From: UBA6168 sp964423205
GTDB taxonomy: Bacteria > Bacteroidota > Bacteroidia > Chitinophagales > Saprospiraceae
DNA: 36,465 nucleotides
Direction: 5' to 3'
NCBI GenBank assembly: GCA_964423205.1
Contig: CAYRDX010000049.1
Coordinates: 1-36,465 of the forward strand
In this document: positions 8,704 to 16,006 of the stretch, piece by piece
Layout: each line of letters starts with the position of its first letter
Position numbering within the stretch: the first letter of the stretch is position 1
Position numbers and translations under genes: made by a program
Notes under the pieces: generated by a model
The model's input: only the letters and a program-made list of their open reading frames with translations
Told to the model about the DNA's origin: nothing
The model's database searches: none

Positions 8704-9231
8704 TCAGATGAACAAGTTCACATCCGCATCGGCGGCATAAGCCAGGAATGCAGCTGCTCCGGCTACTTCCGCTTCTTCAATGAATTCCTCTTTTGAAAAA
8801 CCAAAGACATCCATGGTCATTTGGCAGCCAATGAGTTTCACGCCCAATTCCACGCATGTGTCGCGTAGTTCCGTGATGGTGGCAACCCCCTTGTTCTTGA
8901 AAGTTTGTTTCATCAGGCTGGTGGCAGCCATTTCGAAGCCAGGGATGTTGGCCATCATGATGTTTGGAATAGGCCAGGTGAAGTCCTGAAATCCTTTTGG
9001 GCCAAATGGCATTTTCATCGGCATGGCAGGATTACCAAGAGGAGAGACCTCAGCTTTCACCTCTTTTTTCAAAAGTGGTAACCCGTAGAATGTAAAGAAA
9101 ATACCAACCTCCCAGTCCATAGCTGCGGCAGCAGAACCAAGAATGAAAGGAGGATAAGCCCAATCGAGGGTGCCCTTGCTGGCTACCAATGCCAGGCGGC
9201 GGGGGCGTCCGTTTGTGTTTTCACTTGACAT
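8704..9231 (-). CDS. DsrE2-like sulfurtransferase (DsrE/DsrF/DrsH family)
   Basis: A 175-residue protein of the DsrE/DsrF/DrsH-like family. It has an N-terminal Rossmann-like start (RRLALVASKGTLDWAYPPFIL) with a hydrophobic segment, and the family hallmark VKLIGCQMTMDVFGFSKEEF with C136 as the likely persulfide-carrying residue; C126 is a second cysteine. Proteins of this family accept sulfane sulfur from TusA in sulfur-oxidising bacteria. The gene follows tusA on the same strand and precedes the membrane and HdrD-like genes, which supports a relay role here. That direction of sulfur flow is an inference. Confidence 0.88.
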   Translation of the reverse strand: MSSENTNGRPRRLALVASKGTLDWAYPPFILGSAAAAMDWEVGIFFTFYGLPLLKKEVKAEVSPLGNPAMPMKMPFGPKGFQDFTWPIPNIMMANIPGFEMAATSLMKQTFKNKGVATITELRDTCVELGVKLIGCQMTMDVFGFSKEEFIEEAEVAGAAAFLAYAADADVNLFI

Positions 9232-9304
9232 AATTGATTGTGTTTAAGTAAGTGGGATTTCTGTCATGGAGTTTAATAACCCCTACAACAGTATCTACCC
9301 CCGC

Positions 9305-9544
9305 TTAATGTGTTTTTTTGATGATGAACCTGAAAAAGTCGCCTTCGTCAGTTGCTTCGAGCAGTTCATGACCGGTTTGTTTAGCCCAAGCCTGCATATC
9401 GGGCATTGAGCCAGGGTCAGTGGAAATCATCTCGAGCACTTCTCCAACGTTGAGCTGTTTGATAGCGCCTTTGGTCTTTACGACTGGCATCGGGCATAAC
9501 ATCCCTTTGCAATCCAGTGTGTTAGTAATTTGAAATTCTGCCAT
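9305..9544 (-). CDS. tusA: TusA-family sulfur carrier protein
   Basis: A 79-residue protein with the TusA signature DCKGMLCPMPVVKTK (residues 11-25). C17 in CPMP is the expected persulfide-bearing cysteine. The frame is open upstream to 9655, but that start would overlap the arsR gene and add a 37-residue tail foreign to the family; the ATG at 9544 gives the normal length. TusA proteins pass sulfane sulfur between enzymes. Here the gene sits between an ArsR regulator and a DsrE2-like acceptor. Confidence 0.92.
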   Translation of the reverse strand: MAEFQITNTLDCKGMLCPMPVVKTKGAIKQLNVGEVLEMISTDPGSMPDMQAWAKQTGHELLEATDEGDFFRFIIKKTH

Positions 9545-9623
9545 ATAGTTGAACTTATTTGGTGGATAAATTGTGTTTGTCCTCACTAAATATTTGTCTT
9601 TATAAAGAGTTATCCTGCATGGA

Positions 9624-9908
9624 TTAAATGATGTCGCAGCTTTCAATGCAATCAAAAATCTTAATGATGTGCCTCGACATTAAACTGTAATAAACATTTT
9701 TCCCTTCCCTATGCGAGGCCAGCACACCCCGGTCTTTCATCTTATTAAGGTGATGAGACAATGCGGGTTGAGGAATGGGTATCTGCTCATTGATTTGGGC
9801 TACGCTAAGCGGTTCATCTTTGTCAAGCATTTTGATGATGTCGAGTCGAACCGGATGCGAAATAGTTTTCAAAATTTCGGCAGCTTTCGCAAGTCTGCTT
9901 GTATCCAT
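9624..9908 (-). CDS. ArsR-family transcriptional regulator
   Basis: A 94-residue winged-helix repressor-like protein. ILKTISHPVRLDIIKML, then a recognition helix in PQPALSHHLNKMKDRGVL, and the wing SHREGKNVYYSL are typical of ArsR proteins. It lacks the metal-binding CVC motif of the first recognition region. Two cysteines, C87 and C91, sit at the extreme C-terminus. Thiol-based sulfur sensors of the SqrR/BigR branch use two cysteines, but one of those lies in an N-terminal helix, so any persulfide sensing here would use a different pair (inference). It is the first gene of the sulfur operon and diverges from the cysteine-desulfurase-like gene. Confidence 0.9.
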   Translation of the reverse strand: MDTSRLAKAAEILKTISHPVRLDIIKMLDKDEPLSVAQINEQIPIPQPALSHHLNKMKDRGVLASHREGKNVYYSLMSRHIIKIFDCIESCDII

Positions 9909-9934
9909 ACAGTATTCATTTTTAGTCAGTTGTT

Positions 9935-9942
9935 CAAAAATA
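9935..9942 (-). promoter_or_regulatory. Putative -7 element of the sulfur operon
   Basis: On the minus strand this reads TATTTTTG, an exact match to the Bacteroidota -7 consensus TAnnTTTG, about 27 bases before the arsR ATG. No clear TTTG -33 box sits at the usual distance, so the call is moderate. Confidence 0.45.
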
Positions 9943-10099
9943 TTGATACATGTCGATTTGTAGATGTGTTTGTTTGGTGATTATAGTCAAGTTGTTTGGT
10001 GATATTTTCCAGGCATTTTCAGATACGGTTATGGCATGGCAACGGTAAGAATCATCTTGCTGGCTTTTCTCTACCATCATTGAATAAAGGCCATTTTCA

Positions 10100-10107
10100 T
10101 AAATTTG
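10100..10107 (+). promoter_or_regulatory. Putative -7 element of the desulfurase-like gene
   Basis: TAAATTTG matches TAnnTTTG, 20 bases before the ATG. A TTG at 10080-10082 could serve as the -33 box with a slightly short spacing. It lies in the 219-base divergent region shared with arsR, where a regulator could act on both genes. Confidence 0.45.
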
Positions 10108-10127
10108 CCACCTAAATTCAATTTTCA

Positions 10128-11654
10128 ATGAACTCTAACCCAGGCAACTCAAGTGAATCCTATTTCCTGAAATTCAGAAATAACGTCATCGGAATTGACC
10201 AAATTTTTGAAACTCCCTTTGGACAAAAGAAAATAGTGTATGCTGACTGGACGGCAAGTGGTAGAATGTATTTGCCAATTGAAAAGAGATTTGAAGAGGA
10301 GATTTTACCTTTTGTAGGTAATACTCATACCGAGACAACAGTCACCGGCTCTAATATGACTATTGCCTACCATGAGGCGCTAAACATCATAAAGCGACAT
10401 GTGGGGGCCCAAAAAAGCGATGTCATCTTATCATCGGATTCGGGAATGACGGGCGTTGTTAATAAGCTACAACGCATTCTGGGCCTGAAACTCCATGAAA
10501 AATTCAGCGGCAAAGTAGCTTTGTCGGGTTCAGAAAGGCCAGTGGTTTTTTGCACTCACATGGAGCATCACTCCAACCAGACGTCATGGCTGGAAACCAT
10601 TGCCGATGTGGAGGTCATTCAGGCTACAGAAGAAGGCCTGGTCGACTTGAATCACCTAAAGGTTTTACTCAAACAATATGAGAAAAGGGAAGTCAAGATT
10701 GCTGCTGTCACTTCCTGTTCCAACGTCACTGGCATTTTGACTCCCTATCATGAGATTGCTGAAATCATGCACTTAAACGGGGGCCAGTGTTTTGTAGATT
10801 TTGCAGCATCGGCGCCTTACATCCAGATCAACATGCGTCCGGAGAATGAATTGCAACACCTTGATGCCATTTATTTCTCGCCTCATAAATTTTTAGGCGG
10901 ACCCGGCTCCACCGGTATTTTGATTTTTGACCACAAGCTCTATAAAAACAGGATTCCCGATAATCCAGGAGGCGGCACTGTTGACTGGACCAATCCCTGG
11001 GGCCAGCATAAATATGTGGATGAAATCGAAGCCCGAGAAGCCGGAGGTACGCCCGGTTTTCTGCAAACCATCAGGGCTGCCCTGTGCATCAAACTCAAAG
11101 ATGAGATGGGAGTGGATAACATGCTTGCCCGTGAGGAGGAGCTTATGGAGATTCTGTGGCATGGCCTGAAATCTATTCCCGGCCTCAACATTCTGGCCGG
11201 TAATATATCTGACAGACTGGGCATTGTTTCTTTCTATATCGACAACCTGCACTACAACCTTGCGGTACGCCTCCTAAATGACCGCTTTGGCATTCAGTCG
11301 AGAGGTGGCTGCTCCTGTGCCGGCACTTATGGCCATTACCTGTTGCATGTATCTGAGCAACAGTCAAAAACAATAACAGACATGATTTCCATTGGTGATA
11401 ACTCTTCCAAACCAGGCTGGGTCAGGGTGTCCATTCACCCGGTAATGACAAAAGAGGAAGTTGAGTTTATCGTAACATCTGTTCGTCAGGTTGTGGAAAA
11501 TCATGTGGAGTGGGGCAAGGATTACGTTTATGATAACCGGAAGAACGAATTCAGGCACAAAAATGATGGCGATAAAAGCAAGGAAAGGGTGCAACTCTGG
11601 TTGGATAGTCCACTGACCTACGAAACTATGGAGCATCCTGTAACAGTCTCCTAA
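10128..11654 (+). CDS. Cysteine-desulfurase-like class V aminotransferase
   Basis: A 508-residue PLP enzyme, longer than IscS or SufS (about 400). The motifs MEHHSN (H147-H148), FVDFAASAP (D224) and YFSPHKFLGGPGSTG (K254, the PLP lysine) are clear. A C-terminal loop RGGCSCAGTYGH carries C395 and C397, where cysteine desulfurases place their sulfur-accepting cysteine. I therefore read it as a possible cysteine (or other sulfur amino acid) desulfurase that could load TusA, encoded divergently by the sulfur operon. The activity is inferred. It starts at the ATG at 10128 behind an A/T-rich leader. Confidence 0.85.
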   Translation: MNSNPGNSSESYFLKFRNNVIGIDQIFETPFGQKKIVYADWTASGRMYLPIEKRFEEEILPFVGNTHTETTVTGSNMTIAYHEALNIIKRHVGAQKSDVILSSDSGMTGVVNKLQRILGLKLHEKFSGKVALSGSERPVVFCTHMEHHSNQTSWLETIADVEVIQATEEGLVDLNHLKVLLKQYEKREVKIAAVTSCSNVTGILTPYHEIAEIMHLNGGQCFVDFAASAPYIQINMRPENELQHLDAIYFSPHKFLGGPGSTGILIFDHKLYKNRIPDNPGGGTVDWTNPWGQHKYVDEIEAREAGGTPGFLQTIRAALCIKLKDEMGVDNMLAREEELMEILWHGLKSIPGLNILAGNISDRLGIVSFYIDNLHYNLAVRLLNDRFGIQSRGGCSCAGTYGHYLLHVSEQQSKTITDMISIGDNSSKPGWVRVSIHPVMTKEEVEFIVTSVRQVVENHVEWGKDYVYDNRKNEFRHKNDGDKSKERVQLWLDSPLTYETMEHPVTVS

Positions 11655-11712
11655 AGCGGATTTACGAACCGTAGGTTTTCTGATAATTTAAGCAGCTTGA
11701 ATTAAACTGTCT

Positions 11713-12492
11713 TCAGGAGTTGTTTTTTAGAATCAGTTCGGCCAGGTCATACACCTTAATGCTTTCGTGTTTATCCTTTTCCTTGAGCCCATCTTCGAGC
11801 ATAGTCAGGCAGAAGGGGCAGTTGGCGGCAATGATTTTTGCGCCTGTTTTTAGTGCGTCTTCTGTGCGCTCCACATTCACTCTTTTATGTCCAGCTTCCT
11901 CTTCCTTCCACATTTGAGCACCTCCGGCGCCACAACACAGGCCATGGTTTTTGCAGCGCTTCATTTCTGTGAGCTTAGCATCCAGGGTTTTCAATAAGTG
12001 ACGCGGAGCTTCGTAAATACCATTGGCCCTACCCAGGTAACAGGAATCGTGATAGGTAATCTTTTGCCCTTTGAAAGTGCCACCTTCCACCTTAAGGCGT
12101 CCTTCTTTGATAAGGCCTTCCAGGAACTGAGTATGGTGCAGTACTTCATAGGTACCCCCGAGTTCGGGGTATTCATTTTTGATGACGTTGTAACAATGTG
12201 GGCAGGCTGTCACAATTTTCTTTACCTCGTACATATTCAATACAGCCACATTCTGCTGCGCCAGCATTTGGAAAAGGAATTCATTTCCAGCCCTTCTGGC
12301 GGGGTCTCCCGTGCAGCTTTCTTCCGTTCCTAAAATGGCAAATTCAACACCTGCCTTTTGAAGCAATTTGCAAAATGTAATGGTTACTTTCTGTGCTCTG
12401 TCGTCGAAGCTGCCTGCGCAACCTACCCAAAACAATACTTCCGGTTTGCGGCCTTCTGCTGCAAGTTCTGACATGGTGGGAATGTGGGACAT
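11713..12492 (-). CDS. HdrB-like CCG-domain iron-sulfur protein
   Basis: A 259-residue soluble protein with two cysteine-rich (CCG-type) domains. The first has C25, C60 (in SCTGDPARRAGNEF) and C97/C100 (TACPHC); the second has C151, C186-C187 (LCCGAGGAQMW) and C225/C228 (ANCPFC). HdrB and related Fe-S oxidoreductases share this layout and bind a noncubane cluster. The natural partner is the membrane ferredoxin-domain protein encoded at 13991-15361, which has no CCG domain of its own. An unrelated FGE-like gene lies between the two. It ends 58 bases from the convergent desulfurase-like gene. Confidence 0.88.
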   Translation of the reverse strand: MSHIPTMSELAAEGRKPEVLFWVGCAGSFDDRAQKVTITFCKLLQKAGVEFAILGTEESCTGDPARRAGNEFLFQMLAQQNVAVLNMYEVKKIVTACPHCYNVIKNEYPELGGTYEVLHHTQFLEGLIKEGRLKVEGGTFKGQKITYHDSCYLGRANGIYEAPRHLLKTLDAKLTEMKRCKNHGLCCGAGGAQMWKEEEAGHKRVNVERTEDALKTGAKIIAANCPFCLTMLEDGLKEKDKHESIKVYDLAELILKNNS

Positions 12493-12536
12493 GATATTGT
12501 TATTTGTTGATTGTTGTTAGTTGTTCGTTGAGGCCA

Positions 12537-12692
12537 ATGCTTTATTCATTCAATGCCCAACAGCCAATTTTCTTTGCTCTTTATTCTTTGCTCTGTTTTC
12601 TCCATTCTCAATTCTCAATTCTCACTTCTCAATTCCACAGTTCCTCCTTTTACATTTTACATTTTACATTCATCATTTTACATTTTCACAAG
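12537..12692. repeat. Intergenic heptanucleotide array (locus 2)
   Basis: From about 12550 to 12692 the sequence can be cut into 7-base units in one register, drifting from CCCAACA/GCCAATT through TTCTTTG and TTCTCAA to repeated ATTTTAC. It covers most of the gap between the HdrB-like gene and the FGE-like gene. Open frames across it are repeat artefacts. Confidence 0.75.
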
Positions 12693-12769
12693 TCGCCACC
12701 ATCCCTTGCTCATAAGTGTTTTCAGTACTGCGGACAAAGTGAATCCAGTCTTTCCGCCAATATTTCAGG

Positions 12770-13843
12770 TTACTTATTCCGGGCTAGGCGGAAACCTGCA
12801 CTGTCGTATTGGAGCGCAGGATCGCTCTTTTGGCGCCTGGCAACACGACAGTCCACTGCAATGTCTCTCCATGAACCACCTCGCAACACGCGGCAACCAA
12901 TGGGAGATGAAGACGGCCCCATCGGATTATGCAAAGGGCTGTTTTTGTAATAATCCTTATCATACCAGTCCCAACACCATTCCATTACATTGCCGCTCAT
13001 GTCATAAAGGCCTAACCCATTTGGAAAGTAACTGCCAACCTTAGTTGTATATTTATATCGATAAGACCTATCATCCATAAGAGTTGCACCTGAATGGTAC
13101 CAACTATACGATACCAGCCTACTTTCTATCGATGTACCCGACCATATATTGCGTTCCGATGAACCTCCACCAGCAGCATATTCCCACTCGGCTTCAGTTG
13201 GCAATCGGTAGCCATTTGCTCCGATGTTCCAGCTCACTGTACTGTCACTGATATTGTACACAGTTTGAAGACCCTCGCGTTCACTTCGCCAGTTGCAATA
13301 GGCTACTGCATCCTCCCAACTTACATTTGTCACAGGCCGCAAGGTTCGGTACCCAGAAGGGACTTGAATTTTCCGCTTCCCTTTTGCCGCACAAAACGCA
13401 TCGTACTCCATAAAAGTCACCTCGTACGCGCCCAGGTAAAAATCATCCACCTTCACTTGATGTACTGGGTTCTCGTCATCTGCACATCCCGAACCACCAA
13501 TATCCGGGTCAGGTGACCCCATTTGAAAGGTGCCGCCACGGACTAATACCATTTTGCCGGAGACACCAGGCTGCAGCCATTTATCCGACCGCAAGCCCAC
13601 TGTCGAATTCAGCTTTAATTCAACAGCTGTTCCGCTTTTAACGACCGGCTTTAGTTTCTGACCCTCCTGTTCTGCTTTCGGACGGGTGGAATACTCCGCA
13701 CCCAGTAGCGGATTTATCAAGTGATTGTTTATCATCATCCCATCAGCCGTTATACTCATTTGTTGATAAGACGCAAAATGCCCCACGGCTAACAGTAAAA
13801 AAGGCATCAGCATCAGAGTGGGTAATTGTTTTGATATCTGCAT
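12770..13843 (-). CDS. Secreted SUMF1/FGE-fold protein without the FGE cysteine pair
   Basis: A 357-residue protein with an N-terminal hydrophobic segment (LMLMPFLLLAVGHFA) and a SUMF1/FGE-sulfatase domain from about residue 95. Family marks are MVLVRGGTFQMGS, YEVTFMEYDAFC, VSWEDAVAYCNW, YRLPTEAEWEYAA, NVMEWCWDWYD and RGGSWRDIAVDCRVARR ending in AGFRLARNK. In true formylglycine-generating enzyme two cysteines shortly after GGS do catalysis. Here that stretch has a single cysteine further on, so sulfatase activation is unlikely. GldJ/GldK gliding lipoproteins and EgtB use the same fold; the role here is unknown. It interrupts an otherwise Hdr-like gene pair and is flanked on both sides by heptad arrays. 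Confidence 0.85.
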   Translation of the reverse strand: MQISKQLPTLMLMPFLLLAVGHFASYQQMSITADGMMINNHLINPLLGAEYSTRPKAEQEGQKLKPVVKSGTAVELKLNSTVGLRSDKWLQPGVSGKMVLVRGGTFQMGSPDPDIGGSGCADDENPVHQVKVDDFYLGAYEVTFMEYDAFCAAKGKRKIQVPSGYRTLRPVTNVSWEDAVAYCNWRSEREGLQTVYNISDSTVSWNIGANGYRLPTEAEWEYAAGGGSSERNIWSGTSIESRLVSYSWYHSGATLMDDRSYRYKYTTKVGSYFPNGLGLYDMSGNVMEWCWDWYDKDYYKNSPLHNPMGPSSSPIGCRVLRGGSWRDIAVDCRVARRQKSDPALQYDSAGFRLARNK

Positions 13844-13943
13844 GATATTTCTGGTTTTAATGGGCGTTAATTTATGGTTTTTCGTGGGTAGTTAAGTTGA
13901 TTGTGATTCGCTGTTGAGTATTTTAAATTTTTTGTAACATACA

Positions 13944-14010
13944 GATTTTCAATTCTCCATTTTCAATTCTCCATTTTCAATTCTCCATTTTCAATTCTCC
14001 ATTTTCAATT
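13944..14010. repeat. Heptanucleotide array with alternating units (locus 3)
   Basis: ATTTTCA and ATTCTCC alternate for about four 14-base cycles. The array runs into the 3' end of the neighbouring minus-strand gene, whose last codons (ELKMEN and stop) are made of repeat units. Confidence 0.9.
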
Positions 14011-15361
14011 CCTGCTTCCACGCATCCCTATCCACTGTCATTGCCCATGCAGACTGGCTGTTTTCCATACTGTTGAACATGGGGAGCAATTCGGCTGGTC
14101 CGGCAGATTCCATAAGTATTTCATAGCGACGAAGCTGTATGATAATGTCCAGTGGGTTAATCATGACGGGGCAAGCTTCAACACAGGCATTACACGAAGT
14201 GCAGGCATGAATTTCTTCCCTGCTGATTCGGTCAAACAGCGATTTACCATCGTCGTAGTTGTCTTTTGATAAAACAACTCCTTCTCCACGGGCATCTTCG
14301 CGGATAAATTCCGGGTTTCCGCTATCGAGGTTCTTGCCAATTTCCTCCGCTCTGTCGCGTACGTCCATGACTATTTTTCTGGGCGATAATTTTTTACCTG
14401 TTATGTTGGCCGGACACTCAGATGTACAGCGGCCACATTCCGTGCAAGTGTAAGCATCCAGCAGGCTTTTCCAACTCAGGCTGGTCACATCATTGGCTCC
14501 AAAGTGCAGCACAGTTTCCTCCGTAGTTTCGACAGGGGCTGCTTCCGGATTCATCATGCTGGCAACTTCACGCTGAATGTCCGGCATATTGCTCAGTTGT
14601 CCTTTGGGTGTAAGCCGCGCAAACCAAGTGTTTGGGAATGCCAGCAAGAGGTGTAAGTGTTTGGAGAAAGGCAGATAGTTCAGAAATGCGTAAACAATTA
14701 ACAGGTGCAGCCACCAGCCAAATCGCTCAATCCCGACCAGGGTGTTTATACTCATTCCATCGAATAAAAGTGGTCCGGTTACGCTGCTCAGGGCAAATGC
14801 TCCTGTTTCGTGATAGTGGGCTGCGCCCATACTCTGGAGCACTTTGTCAGCACCGTTCATGCTGAAGATTCCAATTATCAGCAGAATTTCACCAATAAGA
14901 ATCAGGTTGGCATCCAGGAATGGCCAGCCTTTCATTTCCGGGTTGTGGAAACGGGGCAGGCGAAGCAGGTTTCTGCGCGAAAGGAAAATGATGGTAGCAA
15001 TGAAAGCCAGCAAGCTGAGGATTTCAATAAAACTGATTACAAAAGTGTAAAATCCACCTAATGATGTTGAAAATGCCCTGTGGCTGCCACTGAATCCATC
15101 AACAAAAATCTCAATCAGTTCAACCTGAGTCAAAAGAAAAGCCACATAAATGAACAGGTGGAATACTCCTGGCACCCAGCGGCTGAACATTTTCTGCTGG
15201 CCAAAGGCTATGAGAAAAACGTTGCGCCAGCGCTGACCGGCATGACCCCCGATTTTTTCATCTTTACCGAGATTGATGTTGCGGATAATCTTACTGTAGT
15301 TTCGCCATGCGAAGTAAAAGGCAACAAGCGTAACGAGGGCGAACAGGATAATCTGAATCAT
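13991..15361 (-). CDS. Membrane protein fused to a two-cluster ferredoxin domain (HdrE/HdrC-like)
   Basis: A 456-residue protein. The first about 250 residues hold around five or six membrane segments with histidines in likely heme positions (GVFHLF, FGWWLHLL, SKHLHLLL). The cytoplasmic C-terminal part carries two [4Fe-4S] motifs: C306-C309-C312-C316 and C387-C390-C393-C397. It thus combines the roles of a NarI/DsrM-like anchor and an HdrC-like subunit, and lacks CCG domains, which the nearby HdrB-like protein supplies. It probably exchanges electrons between quinones and a soluble Fe-S partner (inference). The stop codon and last residues lie inside a heptad array. The ATG is at 15361. Confidence 0.85.
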   Translation of the reverse strand: MIQIILFALVTLVAFYFAWRNYSKIIRNINLGKDEKIGGHAGQRWRNVFLIAFGQQKMFSRWVPGVFHLFIYVAFLLTQVELIEIFVDGFSGSHRAFSTSLGGFYTFVISFIEILSLLAFIATIIFLSRRNLLRLPRFHNPEMKGWPFLDANLILIGEILLIIGIFSMNGADKVLQSMGAAHYHETGAFALSSVTGPLLFDGMSINTLVGIERFGWWLHLLIVYAFLNYLPFSKHLHLLLAFPNTWFARLTPKGQLSNMPDIQREVASMMNPEAAPVETTEETVLHFGANDVTSLSWKSLLDAYTCTECGRCTSECPANITGKKLSPRKIVMDVRDRAEEIGKNLDSGNPEFIREDARGEGVVLSKDNYDDGKSLFDRISREEIHACTSCNACVEACPVMINPLDIIIQLRRYEILMESAGPAELLPMFNSMENSQSAWAMTVDRDAWKQELKMEN

Positions 15362-16006
15362 AAGCTGGTGGTTATTTTCTGTTGACGGAACCCCTGAATG
15401 CTGGGCTGATTGGTTCTCTTTATTAACTGGTTTTTGATTGAAGATATCTGATTGACGATATCAGATTTTTGATTTTCCGGCATGTGTCCAATTGATGCCT
15501 CCCGGAAAATCAAGAATCTGAAGTCTTATATCTGAATTCTGAAATCAAAAAAACCTTAAAACATAGAACCAAGCAATCCTGCCCTTAATGCCATAGAGAG
15601 GATTAATGAGCATTTAAGCCCTGAATTTTATTTAACCTTGAGCAGTTTTTCTAATTCTGGTTCCTATAACCTTAGACTGAAGAAGGGCTAAAATAAAACA
15701 TAACTTTTTAGATTGAAGACTAAATGTCGAAATTGCTGGGCTGATTTTTTTATGTAAACCTAAATGACTCTGTTCAGCACAGGGATGTTTCAGTTAGAAA
15801 CTAAAATTGGAATTCAATTCTTTGGTTCTGATATGTGGCAATGAACTTCCTTCTATTATTGAGAAATTAAGTGCACTCGTAGTGTTGTTGACCACTTTTG
15901 CATAAGTAATTACTACTGATTTCGGGTAAAGTCCGATCATGCATAAAAATAATACCATTGGTCAATCTTTCTTCTTAAAGAATGGCCTCTTAAAAATTTC
16001 CTGATC
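15362..16006. other. Gene-free divergent region with a long hairpin
   Basis: The 645 bases between two divergent genes hold no convincing gene. They contain the 20-base-pair hairpin described separately and several ATATCTGA/TCAGATAT fragments around it, and must contain promoters for both flanking genes. I found no exact TAnnTTTG close to either start. Confidence 0.5.
15461..15521. repeat. Long imperfect palindrome (20-bp stem, 21-nt loop)
   Basis: Bases 15461-15480 pair with 15502-15521 along 20 positions with a single G-T pair; the inner twelve (TTGATTTTCCGG with CCGGAAAATCAA) are perfect. It lies between divergent genes, so it is not a terminator for either. It may be a small palindromic repeat element or a relic of a mobile element. 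Confidence 0.7.

Noticed and set aside
9934..10128. 64-residue minus-strand frame in the arsR/desulfurase divergent region
   Set aside because: It has no recognisable content and occupies the shared promoter region, overlapping both TAnnTTTG elements.
12504..13044. Three overlapping plus-strand frames of 60-163 residues
   Set aside because: They start in the heptad array and run antisense into the FGE-like gene; composition is that of the repeat.
12770..13843. Sulfatase-activating formylglycine-generating enzyme
   Set aside because: The catalytic cysteine pair after GGS is missing and no sulfatase gene is in the window; only the fold is supported.
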